Assembly (NCBI GenBank): GCA_019802505.1
Contig: JAFMOC010000084.1
Coordinates: forward strand, 1,185,501 to 1,249,500
Reading direction: 5' to 3'
DNA length: 64,000 bases
Source of the DNA: Corydoras sp. C115
Taxonomy: Eukaryota; Chordata; Actinopteri; Siluriformes; Callichthyidae
Part shown: positions 53,301 to 56,300 of the stretch, one piece after another
How the letters are laid out: each line of letters opens with the position of its first letter
Numbering within the stretch: position 1 is the stretch's first letter
Notes under the pieces: generated by a model
The model's input: the letters and a program-made list of their open reading frames with translations, nothing else
Told to the model about the DNA's origin: nothing
Databases searched by the model: none
Position numbers and translations under genes: made by a program

Positions 53301-56300
53301 TTTCCAATCTGGATTGTTTGAGGTAGCGTAAAAGTGCTGTGCTAAAGTCTTATTGCTGAAAGACAAACATCTTTCATTTGACTGCGTAAATATCCGTCTG
53401 TTTTTATTCTCATAAAATAAAATACACACACGGATTCTGAATAAAACCCCTGCCACTTCTACATACTTATGTTCTTTTCTTCATTTATGTCATAGTTACT
53501 TTGCAAGGAACTGTACATGGTAACGTTCTCATGTCTGATGTTTGTGTAACTACTGCATTCTTTGACAGTGTGTACACTACCGCTGCCACGGTGAAATGCA
53601 CGCAAAATAAAATCAAGGTGCAGAGATTGAAATATTATTGTGTTTTCAATATTACTAAAATAAAGTACAAAAACAGATTCTAAATAAAATCTTAGGTGAA
53701 TTGGGTATGTAAAAGATACTAAACTTTTATTACAGAATGCCAGTTATTGCACCACATTCAAACTTTTCAGCTGTGGTTAACAATTGTGTAACAAAAGACA
53801 CTAAAGTTTTATTGCTGAAAGCCTATTTAATAAGATTTCTGAACCTTTTGTAAATTATATAACTTTCTATTCAATACTAAAACACATTTTTATCTTCTGT
53901 GTCCTTTTTTCCCGTCATTGCTAAATACATAAAATAATTCTTGCTTGAACATTATTGGTCACTTAAATTGAGTTCGATTTCAGTGAATGCTTTGAATGCA
54001 GTTTTTACCTAGCGTTTCACCCGTTATACATTTCAATAGGGGCCTGATGACGGCCTAAGGGGGTTTAGACAAATGGGGCAGTTGTTGTCTTCAGTATTTC
54101 AAACTTTCAGGAAAGCTAGTGATAATACCATCTGCCCACAGGTGCAGTCATCTCGCCCCAGCGCGGAGCATGCCAGAAAACATAGGCATTGTAAGAGGGA
54201 AAAAATCATTACAGTATATATAAGAGTAAAAAGCAATTGGCCTAAACTCTTGGAAATATTAATATATTCTAAAGAAGGAAGCAGTTAAAAGATTTCAGTT
54301 TAAATATACACCAATTTTACAGTTGACAGTCCATGACATGGCAGCCACACACAGTAACAGACAGTAAGAACTTAATAGGTAGCCCTCACAGATATGAGGA
54401 TGCACAATATTCTTGATATTAAGCTACATGTCATGGTCATCTAACATCAAAAATTATCCATCCATCCATTCATTATCTCCCGCTTTATCCTCTAGTAATG
54501 TTGTGGTGGGGCTCTCCATGCCCATCCAGGGGAGAACATTTTGGGCGCTGGGCAGATAGACCCAGGACAGGGCGCCAATCACTCACACAGACACTCTACA
54601 TCAGGGGTCTCAAAGTGCCGGCCCGCGGGCCACATCCGGCCCACAGGCCGGCACTTTGAGGCCCTCTGCTGTAGAGTGAAGCAGTCTTATACAGCCCCTC
54701 AAGGGTTAACAAAATAAGCATAAAAAAAGTAAAAAATAAATAAAAAATAAAAAATATAATAATAATGTGGCCCGCAACTTGGTTTCATTATTTATACATT
54801 ATTATGTTATTTTTTATATTTTATTTTAATTTGTAAAAATATGCTGCGTGATTAGCGCCTGCTGCGTAAGCCCAACCCACTCGTAAGCTGCACGTCTCTA
54901 CGTGTAATGGGTTGTACTCAGAAACGAAGCCGAAGTGGATGAACAGTATAACAGTCACTGGTGTAGATGTGTCGCTGGTGCTAATGAAAGACTCATGTAG
55001 TAATAGGAACTCCGAATTGCTTTACTCTTCCACATGTATCGTACATCTCTCGTGTGTCACACCTTTATTCGTCCTCCCGCAACGCATACCTTAAACATAG
55101 TGCCCATGATTACAGCACAACATTCTACAACTGGTTTATTAAAAACAGCGCTCAAACCCCAGTAAACGTACTGATGGTGTAACGCCACGATGAAGGTGAT
55201 CGCTGACACTCAGGGAAACCGAACTCTCCAGAGAGATAATCCATAGAACAGAAGGTAGCAGGGGGGGCGCAAACAGCGCAAACAACGCAAACAGTGCATT
55301 ACCGAAAATCAGACGCAAACAGCCAACCCAACCGAACAGCGAGATAAGGAGATAAACAGAAAGTAGTAATCAGAACTCTGGAGAAGAACTCCGAGTGCCA
55401 CCAGTGGCAGGAAGGGGAATAGCAGGTACAATAGGTAAAGTGGATGTGACACTACGCTACGCATGCGCTCACCATTCCCAGAAAAAATATTTTGTTAGCA
55501 AAAATGTCACTTTCGAAACTCTCAAAAAATAAAAGAAAAGTTGACTTAGAAAAAAACTACATATGTTTGTGAAAAACTCTTCTCAACTGTAATTTAATAA
55601 ATCCAAGCACAGATCCAGACTAACCAATGCCCATCTTCATTCCATCATCAGAGTGTTCACTGCAAACTCACTTAAAGCAAATATGGCTCATTTGTGTCAG
55701 AAGAAGCACTGTCAAGTTTCTGATAGCAACCACTGAGCAAACACTGAATGTATTTGAATTACAATATGTGTACATAGTTATTATATAAATAGTTGATTTT
55801 CCATTTTCCTGCTGCTTTTTGTTGCAATTCTTTAATCTGGCCCCTCATCGAAAACACAACCTGGTTAGTGGCCCCCAGGTAATTTGAGTTTGAGACCCCT
55901 GCTCTACAGTATATGGGACAATTTGGAGAATTCACTTGACTTGATCCATGTTTTTGGACTGTGGGAGGAAACCGGAGAACCTTGAGGAAACCCACGCAGA
56001 CACACAGAGAACATGGAAACTCCACCCAGATTTGGATTCAAACCGGGAACCCCTAGTGCTGAGAGGCGAACGTGCGAACCACTAAGCCACCGTGCCGCCC
56101 TATTAAAAATTATTTACATTAAAAAATATTAAATACTTCTATATGTACTATTGTGTGTATTTTGTGTGTTCCCTAGTAAACCAACACCACAGATGGGGGT
56201 ACACAACGAAGAAAACAACATGATTAGTCGGTGTCAAGTCTGCATGAAATACCGTGAAGAAACTTCTGTTCAGCATTCTGAAAAACCCAATCAAGTCAAA

